From: Polyangiaceae bacterium
Lineage (GTDB): Bacteria; Myxococcota_A; Polyangia; Polyangiales; Polyangiaceae
Length of the DNA: 64,000 nucleotides
NCBI GenBank assembly: GCA_025936045.1
Contig: JAICUB010000002.1
Span: forward strand, 62,001-126,000
Direction of reading: 5' to 3'
Of the stretch, positions 43,701 to 52,395 are shown piece by piece (the first letter of the stretch is position 1; each line of letters opens with the position of its first letter). A model generated the notes under the pieces. It saw nothing but the letters and a program-made list of their open reading frames with translations, did no database searches and was not told the origin of the DNA. Made by a program: the position numbers and the translations under genes.

Positions 43701-46159
43701 GCCTCTACGTCGCGACGAACCAGCTCGACAAGGTGGCCGACATTCTCGAACGTCGCGTGAGCGTCGAGTTCGACGGCGAGCTGCAAGCCGGGCTCTACCA
43801 CCGCCTCGCCGAGCTCCAGGTCGACCATTTGGGCGACGCCGCGCGCGCCCTCGGCTCGCTGCGCTCCGCGCTCGAACGGGTGCCGGGCCATGCGGCTTCG
43901 GTGACGCTGCTCGAGCGCCTCGCGGCTGAACGCGATCTCTTCGAAGAAGCAGCGGAGATCCTCGAGGGCGTCTACCGCGCTCAGGGGAGCACGGACAAGC
44001 TCGCGGGCCTGTATGAAAAGCGCGTGAGCTTTGCCGAGGGCGCCGAGGCGCGCTCGGAGATGCGGCTGCGGCTCGCGCAGGTGCTCGAGCAGGAAGCGCG
44101 TGATCCGGCGCGTGGCCAGACCGTGCTCGAAGAGGGTCTCGCCGAGGCGCCCGGGGACCCCGCGCTGCTCGACGAGATCGAGCGGCTCGCGAGCCTCACG
44201 GGCGGCTGGACCAACGCCGCGAACGCCCTCCGTAACGCGATCGAGCAGCACCGCGACGGCATCGCGCCCGAGCTCGCCTGCTCGCTCTCCTTGCGTCTCG
44301 CACGTTGGCTCCGGGACCGCGCGAACGACGCCGCTGCCGCCGAAGCGGCGCTCGTGCGCGGGCTCTTTTTCGACCCGGTGAACGACGAAATCCTCGAGCA
44401 ACTCGAGGATCTGCAGCGCGGCTCCGGTCGCGCGCGGGACCTCGTCGAGACGCTCCGGAGGCGCGCCAAGCTCTCCGCGGACGAGGAGCGGCGCTCCGAA
44501 TTCTACCGTCAGGCCAAGGTGCTGTCGGACGGACTCGGCGATCGCGGCCTCTCCGAGACGCTCCTGCGCGAGCTCCTCGATCAAGACGACACCAATCGCT
44601 GGGCCCTCTCGGAGCTCGCGACGTTGTCGGAGGCGTCCGGAAACTACAAGGAAGCGTTCGCGCTCTTCGTCCGCCAGTCGGAAGTCGAGATGGACGCCAA
44701 CGAGGTGCGGCGCCTGCGCCGCCAGGCCGCCGTCACCGCGCGCGACAAGCTCGAGGATCCGACGCGCGCCATCGAGCTCTTCGAGCAACTCTTCGAGGAC
44801 GATCCGTCCGATCTCGAGGCCGCCTCGGCGCTCCGAGCGCTGCTCGCGTCTTCCGAGCGGCTGCAGGAGCTCGGGCGTTTGCTCGAGCGGCTCGTCGATC
44901 TCAGCGACAGCCCCGAGAAGCGCAGCGAGCTCAGGCTCGAGCTCGCCAAGCTCAACGCCGAGAAATTCGGCTCCACCGACGCCGCGATCGACCTCGTGCG
45001 CGCCGTGCTCGAGGACGATCCGGGCCGCACCGACGCCGTGGTCGTCCTGAGCGAGCTCTACGAGAAGACGCAGCGCGACGAGGAGCTCGCCGAGCTCTTG
45101 TCCTCGCAGATCGACGCCGCTCGGGCGCGCGGCGACGCTCAGGCCGAGCTGCGCTTCCAGGTGCGGCTCGGTGAGATCTACGAGACGCGTCTGAACGATC
45201 GCGCCCGCGCGATCGAGACATACCAGGGCGTGCTCGAGCGTGAGCCGGGCCACCGCGGTGCGCTCGAGTGCGTGGCGCGGCTTTCGGCGAGTGAAGGCCG
45301 GCTCGAGCAAGCCGCCTCGGCGCTCGACAAGCTGCTCGCGACGAGCCACGGAGCCGAGGCGGTGCGCCTGGCCCTGTCGCTCGCGGACGTCGAGGAGCAG
45401 CTCGGCTCGAAGGAGAAGGCGGCGTCGGCGCTCGAGCGCGGGCTCGCCGCCGAAGAGCGGAACCTCGATTTGCGCGAGCGGCTCCGCAAGCTCTACGAGG
45501 GGACCTCGGCGTGGGACAAGCTCGCCGGGCTCATCGCGCGTGACGCGGAGCTCGCGAGCGGCGCCGATCAGCAGGTGAAGCTCCTGCGGCAGGCCGCGCA
45601 AATTCAGGCAGAAAAGCGCGGCGACCATGGCGCCGCGGCGGCGCTTCTCGACCGCGCGTCGCAAATCAAACCCGACGATCGCGAGCTCTTGCTCGCGCTC
45701 TGCGACGAGTACAACGCGTCCGGTCGCGGTAAGGCGGCGGCCGAGGTGCTCGAGAAGATCGTCCAGAGCTACGGCGCCAAGCGCACGAAGGAGCTCGCCG
45801 AGATCCATCGCCGGCTCGCGAGCGCCTACCTCGCCGACGGCAACGGCCAGCGCGCCCTGGAGGAGCTCGACAAGGCGTTCCGCATCGAGCCCGGCAACGT
45901 GGCGGTGCTGGCCCTGCTCGGCGAGGTCGCGCTGAACGTCGGGGATCTGAAGAAGGCGCAGCAGATGTACCGCGCGCTCCTGCTCCAGAAGCTCGACGAC
46001 GGCGGTCCGATCAAGAAGGCCCTCGTGTTCGTGCGGCTCGGCGACATCCACGACAAGCTCGGCGAGCGGCCGAAGGCCGTGCAGATGTACGAGCGCGCGC
46101 TCCAGACGGACGCGACGCTCGAAGAAGCCAAAACCAAGCTCGCCGCCGCGAAGGCATGA
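34799..46159 (+). CDS. Giant TPR-type solenoid protein (3,786 residues)
   Basis: Starts at ATG 34799 ('MDSQTIRTVLGKL'); the 11 codons upstream are not needed. There is no signal peptide or membrane segment, so it should be cytosolic. The whole length is helical TPR/HAT-like repeats, very rich in Leu, Glu, Arg, Ala. A pattern like 'YERVLATEPNDTRAVRAL', 'YRRVLELDPND', 'YERILAIDPYHETAVRAL' recurs, often at about 65-73 residue intervals, suggesting paired repeats. The only break is a disordered Ala/Lys-rich linker at about residues 887-940 ('GKKKKKRKGGDEP'). The last 150 residues are more canonical TPRs. No catalytic domain is seen. Such solenoids scaffold protein complexes. It is 12 bases ahead of an MlaE-type permease. 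Long antisense frames exist but are composition artefacts. Confidence 0.92.
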   Translation: MDSQTIRTVLGKLQGEPDTEASWSALRSAVKEGGGDLSDEELQRLLVAARERHAARGDWEAVAQLLDIAVAAAAGTPGELGVLREQAQVLKDRLYDDEAAAVTCLRIVELDPNDQAASLAIDELEERRGRAAELSQKYLEEIAAATDDTYRSSLLMHAAEMDVRFGIEGSDLSTAVERLEQAVRLDPANERAAELLELVHRRAGRWDEVARVLERLADRAENPVERVAAGVRLARVQAQHLADQERAARAYEGVLRVSPSYAEAMDFLTSFYSTHARWAELVALYERELASKKANETELVGDMLQIAMLYWKKLEHARAADPWFSRIAKVEPGNEAMLAFYREYCTSLGDDGRLMDVLGAAQRSLKDGSKEKAGIAAELGRLAEGQANAQKAIEQYKAVLRNDPDNAEAREKLKGFYKQTQSHNALVELLRQQLERLPADAYQARLGVLREVATIYREYIKNDTALLSVLNQIVQLDDKLDEHDAGEMREIVALYDRLGRARDMITYQLKLAEITPDLEEKKQLYRLAGRRWLEQFSNAQNAADAYAALLKLEPGDNEARERLEELYRKRRAWSHLYDLFKLEHDDAQGPTRAALGLEMAQLASERLNRGDDAVRLYREILGSDPARLDVLDALERHSERAKDWSSLADALERRAEALTDDGARLVVLQKLGTVYADHLSDPKAAAKAWRRVLELQPGHQRALRVLRDACLAAGDYDGLTELYATQNDFEGLAEVLSTAADRAKEPAVKIDLSYRAAAVFEGRLGQPERAFRSYERVLATEPNDTRAVRALIPLYEKDEKWGRLPALYEQLVERATTVDEKLELLARLVEIAGKQLSDRRAAATYARRAYELAPDSPVALDILEDASRAAGSWESFVEAIEARLVTMESSPGAAAAAPAAAVTAADAPAGTGKKKKKRKGGDEPSQVQTSSPVAAPAGDLRRTLELKLARVFAEELARPDDAIRTYQTLLERDATDQDAALALDRILRQLDRRDDLRSLFDLRVKNAATPSEKLAVLREWAVLEEDVFDAPERAVALYRRELELEPMDSEALVTLARLLLSLDDAAGAVAVMEQRREQLSGEERAESQVALAELYFGKLERPLDALASAVDALAYPASSARAIGVLERLLDVKAARARAAEVLAERYAETGDGRGEARTLAILLEETTGAKERLPLELRLSEVHEKKLGSYGKALDVMLGALRESPEELGLWERAEGLATEAGRPTDLAEVYREVLRGKLSPEVEVELCERASHLHEDKLGDPIGATPYLERVLTLRPGNETAFRRLKDILTAAERWPELEALYDRAVEASDDAVRKVEMLAEVALVCEEIIEDSVKATRHYERILAIDPYHETAVRALDRLYTRSGKDSELAALLERRLETAVGEDSLDLKLRLSRLQLDLHQPEKAIAHVEDVLRERVNDPDAKKLAERLLEIGSLRVRAARILEAVYETRDEVRDLARVLATRLDADTEATPDETRELLRRIAVLRNERLRDDPAALDAYARLVPLDPSDADARDRLVEIGSRLDAYARVAEVLSEAAAATSAVALKGEILTRVAVLYEERLGDRTRAETVYRRVLELDPNDPRLSLPPARSLERLYIALGDNERLAEMLRIEIRLEDSSSIRGELLARLGELSETVLADSDGAISAWRSRLDDIPDDDLALSALDRLYQKTDRYRDLVDVLRRRRDLSNEGDTRRLLLLRSAEVLWKKLDAGPEAIDEYQTLIDEFGPTTPALEALEALFAAAQSWDNLADTYTRHLEVAESDPVRLELFAKLGDLERVRRNDVRAAIDVYRRALTLDTRHAPSRAALETLLASEDAATRREVAQILRPLYEAEGENEKLLHALEIEVAATEDAVEKVHLLETAMSVARGPLGDGNRAFDYAVRAVRQAVGHVDLEVWFSNLERLAGATGRQADYVKLLCDVVGGIFDGELQLSVMLKIARIARLELRDATLARDYYNKALELRADEPQALEALEALYEEAGDAPRLLEVLERRAEVAPSEDERKRLLYRRAKLLSGVLDDKARAIEVYETILELGLEDEAILALEGLYTSVERWSDLLALYERQVDGRRGDLGNLRVKIASVASRRLGDAERAFEELEHALGVDRHHEGAIAELERLLGEAKQPEQRARAAELLEPVYLARADWPRVRGVLEARLEVASDPDSRRDLLTRLAQLYEEQQEDYRSALETTAKLFHEDLSDAKTMAELERLARVAGAEQRLAEIYAYELEQAASDDHTTSKLARRTGELFDQIGQPARALAFHRRALEFEPDSKSLFDAIDKILVREQLHEERVKLHRQALDHRFDSAERLALLHTIALLERRELARPDEAIETYRAAVEVDDRDTVALDALVELYRERERWDDLAELYLRRAELADRPEQGIVYRLALARLYLKLGQAERAVDQLEEIVRIDARHAEAIAELDTLRQTDGLKERVVEILRPLYQAADDWRRLVQLNEDRFALASDTDKVAVLRETAELWEKRGNDKKRARRANGTALRLDPEDADVRAEYERLAAETQAWDELATTYQEILGEHADLGSARDYYAVLARVHDKERDDPRRALWAYDQLYATDPSDASTLDAMERLATLLSDWPALVSVLSAKAEVVLDDEERASLLRRVGEVKRDVLDDRAGAIAAYARASELDPTSAFTVDCLIELYEAEGDAARLVELYERRVELSGDDDGELKHGLLVAAAKCYETKLADRPRAIDALVRALQAKPGDSEVLASLDRLYRAEELWSELLDNLRTQAGLAQTSAERAALHKGMGVVLAEKLSSYEEALEEYRRALEQEASDTEAVERAVALGESHEDLRRRAAEILVPVLRNTERWEKLVAVLELRLSAESDAAERTQTLWAISEVLEGKLGKPAEAETVLLRALTERPEAEDLHAEIARLAAAGGSWERYADALSERAVATFEPEVARELYVRLGAVADERLGDKKRAIDAYEKAVEQAGDQPELLAALDRLYVATNQLDKVADILERRVSVEFDGELQAGLYHRLAELQVDHLGDAARALGSLRSALERVPGHAASVTLLERLAAERDLFEEAAEILEGVYRAQGSTDKLAGLYEKRVSFAEGAEARSEMRLRLAQVLEQEARDPARGQTVLEEGLAEAPGDPALLDEIERLASLTGGWTNAANALRNAIEQHRDGIAPELACSLSLRLARWLRDRANDAAAAEAALVRGLFFDPVNDEILEQLEDLQRGSGRARDLVETLRRRAKLSADEERRSEFYRQAKVLSDGLGDRGLSETLLRELLDQDDTNRWALSELATLSEASGNYKEAFALFVRQSEVEMDANEVRRLRRQAAVTARDKLEDPTRAIELFEQLFEDDPSDLEAASALRALLASSERLQELGRLLERLVDLSDSPEKRSELRLELAKLNAEKFGSTDAAIDLVRAVLEDDPGRTDAVVVLSELYEKTQRDEELAELLSSQIDAARARGDAQAELRFQVRLGEIYETRLNDRARAIETYQGVLEREPGHRGALECVARLSASEGRLEQAASALDKLLATSHGAEAVRLALSLADVEEQLGSKEKAASALERGLAAEERNLDLRERLRKLYEGTSAWDKLAGLIARDAELASGADQQVKLLRQAAQIQAEKRGDHGAAAALLDRASQIKPDDRELLLALCDEYNASGRGKAAAEVLEKIVQSYGAKRTKELAEIHRRLASAYLADGNGQRALEELDKAFRIEPGNVAVLALLGEVALNVGDLKKAQQMYRALLLQKLDDGGPIKKALVFVRLGDIHDKLGERPKAVQMYERALQTDATLEEAKTKLAAAKA

Positions 46160-46171
46160 CCGGGGCGAGCC

Positions 46172-47023
46172 GTGCGCTCGACCGTCCCGTTCGATCCGCG
46201 ACACAGCCGCGCGCCCGAGCTCACGTTCGTCGGTAGGCTCGGGCACGCGGCCATCGAGCGCTATCAACGGGGTCTCGCGTTGCTCGCGACGCTCGGCGCG
46301 GCGGTGCTCGCGTTCCGGACTCCGGGCGTCGCGGCCGGGCGTGTCGTCCGGCGCGTGCTCCTGCTCCAGATTTTCTACACGGGTTTCCAGGCCGTCTCAC
46401 TGATCGGCACCATCGGCGTCTTACTGGGCGCGACCATCGTGATCCAGACCGAGCTGATGGTGCCGTCCGCCGACTCGGCATTGATCGGCAAGGTGCTCAT
46501 CGCCGTCGTCCTGCGCGAGCTCGCGCCGCTCATCACGGCGATCGTCGTCGCGGGGCGCTCCGGCACCGCGATCGCGACCGAGCTCGGTAACATGAAGGTG
46601 AGCTCCGAGATCCTCGCGCTCACCTCGCTCGGCATCGACCCGCCGCGCTTCATCGTGCTGCCGCGGCTCCTCGCGTCGATCGCGAGCGTGCTCGTGTTGA
46701 TGGTCTACTTCGCTGCGATCTCGCTCGTCGGCACGGCCGCCATGGGCGTCGCCATCGCGAACATCGGGCTCGGCGCCCTGCAAAACGGCCTCTCCGGCGC
46801 CGTCACGCTCTACGATCTCGCCCTCTTCTTGGTGAAAGGCGTCGGGCTCGGCACCATCGTCGGCTGGCTCTCGTGTCACTACGGGTTGCAGGTCAAGAGC
46901 TCGCCGACGGAAGTCCCCGTCATGGCCAGCAGGGCGGTCGTGATGAGCCTCCTCGGCTGCGTCGCGTACAACACCGCGGCGACGGCGCTCTTCTACTGGA
47001 CGGTCGGTCCGTCGCTGAGGTAG
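46172..47023 (+). CDS. MlaE-family ABC transporter permease
   Basis: 283 residues, start GTG 46172, 12 bases after the giant TPR stop. Five or six membrane segments and the MlaE signature 'LRELAPLITAIVVAGRSGTAIATELGNMKVSSE' region identify the permease of MCE/Mla-type phospholipid transporters, followed by 'SLGIDPPRFIVLPR' and 'KGVGLGTIVGWLSC'. These move lipids between inner and outer membranes with an MlaF ATPase and an MlaD (MCE) ring. The ATPase is next; no MCE protein is in the window. An N-terminal 30-residue cytosolic extension precedes the first helix. Confidence 0.92.
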   Translation: MRSTVPFDPRHSRAPELTFVGRLGHAAIERYQRGLALLATLGAAVLAFRTPGVAAGRVVRRVLLLQIFYTGFQAVSLIGTIGVLLGATIVIQTELMVPSADSALIGKVLIAVVLRELAPLITAIVVAGRSGTAIATELGNMKVSSEILALTSLGIDPPRFIVLPRLLASIASVLVLMVYFAAISLVGTAAMGVAIANIGLGALQNGLSGAVTLYDLALFLVKGVGLGTIVGWLSCHYGLQVKSSPTEVPVMASRAVVMSLLGCVAYNTAATALFYWTVGPSLR

Positions 47024-47055
47024 CGCGCGCCGCGTGTTAGGGTGCGCCTCAAGCC

Positions 47056-47754
47056 TTGCAACCCGGCCTCGTGCTCGAGAACGCGTCGTTCCGCTACGGA
47101 ACGATCTGGGTCTTACTCGAGACTAACCTGCGCGTCTCTCCCGGTGAGACACTCGTGCTCACGGGTGAGAACGGCGTGGGAAAATCCACGCTGCTCTACC
47201 TGCTCGGCGGCTTGCTCCCCACGACGACGGGACGCGTCTTGCTCGACGGCCGAGCGCCGAGCGTGACGCGCCCGAGCGAGCTCGTGCGCCAAGGCATCCG
47301 GCGCGGCTTCGTGTTCCAGCACGGAGGCTTGTTCGCGAACCTGACCGCCCTCGACAACGTGCTGCTCGCGCTCCGCTACCACGCCGACGTGCTCGGCCTC
47401 GAGGAGGCCGCGATCGCCCAGCGCGGTCGCGAGGCCCTGCGTGATCTCCGCGTCGCCCAGCATGATTTCCACACGCTGCCCGCCTATTTGTCGGTCGGTG
47501 TGCGCCAGCGAGTCGCGCTCGCGCGGGCGCTCGCGATCGACCCGAATTTCGTCTTCTTGGACGATCCGGATCAGGGCCTCGACGAGACCACGCGCCACCT
47601 CGTCCTCGATTTGCTCGTGAAGCTCCGCGACGAAAAACGCATCACGCTCGTGCTCACGACGACGGATCCGGAAGTCGTCGCGCGCCTCGGCGTGCGCGTG
47701 CTCGAACTGAACCAGGGCCGGCTCACGAGCATGCAGCGACTGAGCCGCGCGTAG
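47056..47754 (+). CDS. ABC transporter ATPase, MlaF-like, with altered signature motif
   Basis: 232 residues from TTG 47056. Walker A 'GENGVGKST' (about 38-46), Q-loop 'FVFQHGGLF', Walker B 'FVFLDDPDQGLD' and the H-loop region 'VLTTTDPEV'. The signature motif reads 'LSVGVRQR' where LSGGQ/LSGGM is expected. Walker B ends in Asp-Pro rather than Asp-Glu ('LDDPDQ'), and the H-loop His is Thr-Asp. ATP binding looks intact, but hydrolysis may be reduced. It is placed to energise the adjacent MlaE permease. Confidence 0.85.
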   Translation: MQPGLVLENASFRYGTIWVLLETNLRVSPGETLVLTGENGVGKSTLLYLLGGLLPTTTGRVLLDGRAPSVTRPSELVRQGIRRGFVFQHGGLFANLTALDNVLLALRYHADVLGLEEAAIAQRGREALRDLRVAQHDFHTLPAYLSVGVRQRVALARALAIDPNFVFLDDPDQGLDETTRHLVLDLLVKLRDEKRITLVLTTTDPEVVARLGVRVLELNQGRLTSMQRLSRA

Positions 47755-47806
47755 TGTTTTTGGTTTGGGCACGCCGATCGTGCCGCAACTGACTCGCGCC
47801 GCGCCC

Positions 47807-49027
47807 TCAGCGGCACGCCGTCGAGACGCACATGTCGTCGACGCAAAAGAGATTGCGATCGGCGCAGCCGGAGTCGCACCCGTAAAAGCAGCCGTATTCC
47901 GGCAGGTCGCACCCGCCCGCCGCTCCGCACTGCGCGCAGGCCTGGCCGAACTTCTCCCCCTCCGGACACGGCTTGGCGTCGCATCCGGCTTCCGTGCAGT
48001 CGAGGCTGCCATCGTCACAGCTGCAGGTGTTGCAGACGTCGGTCGGGGAGGGGATGCCGCCCTCGCCGTCGGCATAGACGACCCCGTCCACCTTGCAGCT
48101 CCTGCCGCTGCCCGGTGAAACCTGTGTGCAGTGGCCGTCCGCGCCGCACTGGCCGCGAACGGGTTCGAGGCACGCGCCGCACACGTTTCCGCTCGAGCAA
48201 CCGGCGCTCGCGTAAGTCTGCGCGCTGCTCGTCACGAGCGCGATCGCGGCGGCGTTCGCCGGGTTCACGAACGCGGGGCACGAGCAACCGATGCCCTCCG
48301 TGACCTTCTGCGTACATTGCTCCTCGGCTGCGTTCGGATCGCAGACGCTCGCATCGACGAACGCCTGAGCGCTCGTCTCGACCGCGGCGGTGCAAACCGT
48401 CGAATCGATGCCACCCGTCCCGCCCGTCGCTTGACCGCCGCTCCCGCCGCCCCCTGTGCCGCCGCTGCCGCCGCTGCTGCCGCCGCTGCCGCCGCTGCCG
48501 CCGCTGCCGCCGCTGCCGCCGGCTCCGGGCGCGTCACCGAAAACCGTCTCGCACTGGCCGGTCGCGTCGCACCAGCCGCTGACGGCGCTGGCGCACATGC
48601 CGCACTCACCGAAGAAGCCCGGGCAGCCGAGGCTCTGGAAGTCTTGCGCCGTAGACTTCACGCGCGCGACGGCGTCGGTATTCGCGGGGTTCACGAAGAG
48701 GGTGCAGCCGCAGGCAGTCCCCATAGCGACGCTCTCCGTGCAGGGGTTGTCCGCCGCGTTCGGATCGCAGGCCTGCGCCGCGCTGAGCGCGGTCGTGTTG
48801 GCGGACTCGAGCGTCTCGCACTCGGCCGCGAGCTGCGAGAGCACCGTCCCGCCTCCGGTGCCCCCCGCCGGCCCACCCGCTCCGCCCGTTCCGCCGTCGC
48901 TCGTAGCCCCTGACCCGCCGGTTCCGCTCGAGGCTCGATCCGAGCGACCGCCGCAACCGGCGAGCGCCCACCCGGCGACGAGCACGACCCAAAGCGCACG
49001 ATGTTCCAAGCGACGTACCAAGCGCAC
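47807..49027 (-). CDS. Cys-rich lipoprotein with duplicated domain and Gly-Gly-Ser linker
   Basis: 406 residues. Lipobox 'WALAGC' (C25 in this numbering), Gly-rich linker to about 60, then two copies of one domain: residues 70-161 and 212-302. Both hold 'CDPNAA', 'FVNPAN', a CxC pair and a closing C-x2-C...C pattern. A Gly-Gly-Ser linker (about 166-206) separates them. Residues 311-349 look like a von Willebrand type-C module ('CKVDGVVYADGE', 'CNTCSCDDG'), and the tail is also Cys-rich. Extracellular disulfide-bonded role likely; function unknown. GTG 49027 overlaps its own Shine-Dalgarno GGAGGT, so TTG 49021 may be the start. Confidence 0.78.
   Translation of the reverse strand: MRLVRRLEHRALWVVLVAGWALAGCGGRSDRASSGTGGSGATSDGGTGGAGGPAGGTGGGTVLSQLAAECETLESANTTALSAAQACDPNAADNPCTESVAMGTACGCTLFVNPANTDAVARVKSTAQDFQSLGCPGFFGECGMCASAVSGWCDATGQCETVFGDAPGAGGSGGSGGSGGSGGSSGGSGGTGGGGSGGQATGGTGGIDSTVCTAAVETSAQAFVDASVCDPNAAEEQCTQKVTEGIGCSCPAFVNPANAAAIALVTSSAQTYASAGCSSGNVCGACLEPVRGQCGADGHCTQVSPGSGRSCKVDGVVYADGEGGIPSPTDVCNTCSCDDGSLDCTEAGCDAKPCPEGEKFGQACAQCGAAGGCDLPEYGCFYGCDSGCADRNLFCVDDMCVSTACR
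48459..48522. repeat. 9-bp tandem repeat encoding a Gly-Gly-Ser linker
   Basis: About six copies of GCTGCCGCC on the plus strand encode (Gly-Gly-Ser)n in the lipoprotein on the minus strand. Copy-number change keeps the frame and alters spacing between the duplicated domains. Confidence 0.75.
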
Positions 49028-49098
49028 CTCCGAACCCTCGGTCCCAGTCTGACATCGGGCCCTGCCCTCGTCGAAGGAGCTGGGGTAGGGTGGCGCGT

Positions 49099-51377
<2,279 letters not shown>

Positions 51378-51405
51378 GCGCCGGCGCCGAACGTCGAGAA
51401 TTCGG

Positions 51406-51924
51406 ATGGCTGAAACGCTCGCCCTCGAGATCGTCACGCCCGAAGGCGTGAAGCTCACGCAAGCCGTGGAGATCTTCACGGCGCCCGGCGTGAGCGGTGA
51501 GTTCGGCGTGATGCCGCGGCATCGCCCGATGCTCGCGGCGCTCACCGCCGGCATCGTCACCTACACGCGCGGCGGCGTCATGGAATCGGTCGCGATCGGT
51601 CCCGGCTTCGCCGAAGTGGCCGACGACGAGGCCGTGCTCATCACCGACCACTTCACGACCAAGGACGAGATCGACCCGGTGAAGGTGCGCCTCGAGCTCA
51701 AGGAAGTCGACGGTGAGCTCGACCATTTCTCGGGGGATCCGAACGGCCCCGAGTACGGCGCGCTCGTCGCGCGCGAGCTCTGGGCCGCGACGCAGCTCGA
51801 GCTCTACGGCGATCCGCCGCCGCCGCGCGTCCGCACGCAAAACGAGCTCGCACAAGGCATGGTCGAGAGCTACCGGCACGCGCCCGAAGGCGAGCTCCAC
51901 GAAGGCATCGAGCCGCAGCACTGA
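51406..51924 (+). CDS. atpC: F1 ATP synthase epsilon subunit
   Basis: 172 residues. The N-terminal beta sandwich 'LALEIVTPEGVKLTQAVE', 'GEFGVMPRHRPMLAAL' and 'GPGFAEVADDEAVLITD' identify epsilon. The C-terminal part is about 35 residues longer than the usual 135-140 residues and acidic/His-rich at the end, so the inhibitory C-terminal helices may differ. It lies 28 bases after atpD. It is convergent with the small lipoprotein gene. Confidence 0.95.
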   Translation: MAETLALEIVTPEGVKLTQAVEIFTAPGVSGEFGVMPRHRPMLAALTAGIVTYTRGGVMESVAIGPGFAEVADDEAVLITDHFTTKDEIDPVKVRLELKEVDGELDHFSGDPNGPEYGALVARELWAATQLELYGDPPPPRVRTQNELAQGMVESYRHAPEGELHEGIEPQH

Positions 51925-51945
51925 GCGCGCCGCTCGAGGACGCGC

Positions 51946-52395
51946 TCAGTTTTCGCTCGGCGCGTCGCTCGCCGGGATCACTTTGAAGGCTCGGTCGAGC
52001 ACGTTTTTTCCATCGAGCGCCACGCGCACGCGCCACGCGCCCGGGCGATCACCCTCGCGAAACGCGAGCGGTACGTCGAGCACGGGCTCGCCCGCGCGCG
52101 TGCGCGCCTCCCCGTAATCGACGACCGAGCCGAGGCTCGCGCCGGATTTGGCGACGCGGGGCTTTTCGAGCTCCCAGCTGACGCGCTCGGGCGCGGCCGG
52201 CGCGCTTTCGAACTCGAGCCGAATGCCGATGCTCTGCCGAGCGCGATCGACGATCAGCGGGATCTCCTCGCGCTCCTGCATTTGTCCGCCGAAGAACACA
52301 CCGAAGCGCGCGTGCACGGGCGGGGCTGGGGGCGGGCCGTGGCACGCGCTCGCGACGAGCGCCGCCACGAGGAGCGAGGCAGAGCGCGACCTCAC
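51946..52395 (-). CDS. Small hypothetical lipoprotein
   Basis: 149 residues. Signal peptide with 'LVASAC' lipobox (about C18), a Pro/His-rich segment, then a beta-rich domain with strands 'ARFGVFFGGQMQEREEIPLI', 'RLEFESAP' and 'GAWRVRVALDGKNVLDRAF'. Not recognised; an Ig-like fold is plausible. The GTG at 52395 overlaps the rsmA stop (GTGA), so it is the last gene of the DUF58-rsmA run. Confidence 0.75.
   Translation of the reverse strand: MRSRSASLLVAALVASACHGPPPAPPVHARFGVFFGGQMQEREEIPLIVDRARQSIGIRLEFESAPAAPERVSWELEKPRVAKSGASLGSVVDYGEARTRAGEPVLDVPLAFREGDRPGAWRVRVALDGKNVLDRAFKVIPASDAPSEN

Noticed and set aside
34757..46267. Very long minus-strand frames (739, 871 and 1009 codons) antisense to the giant TPR gene
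   Set aside because: High GC third positions and Leu/Glu/Arg-rich codons keep the antisense frame open. The translations are low-complexity Arg/Glu/Leu strings with no family motif, while the plus frame has clear TPR repeats.
48459..48522. Short regular repeats as a CRISPR array
   Set aside because: The unit is nine bases, has no spacers and encodes Gly-Gly-Ser in frame.
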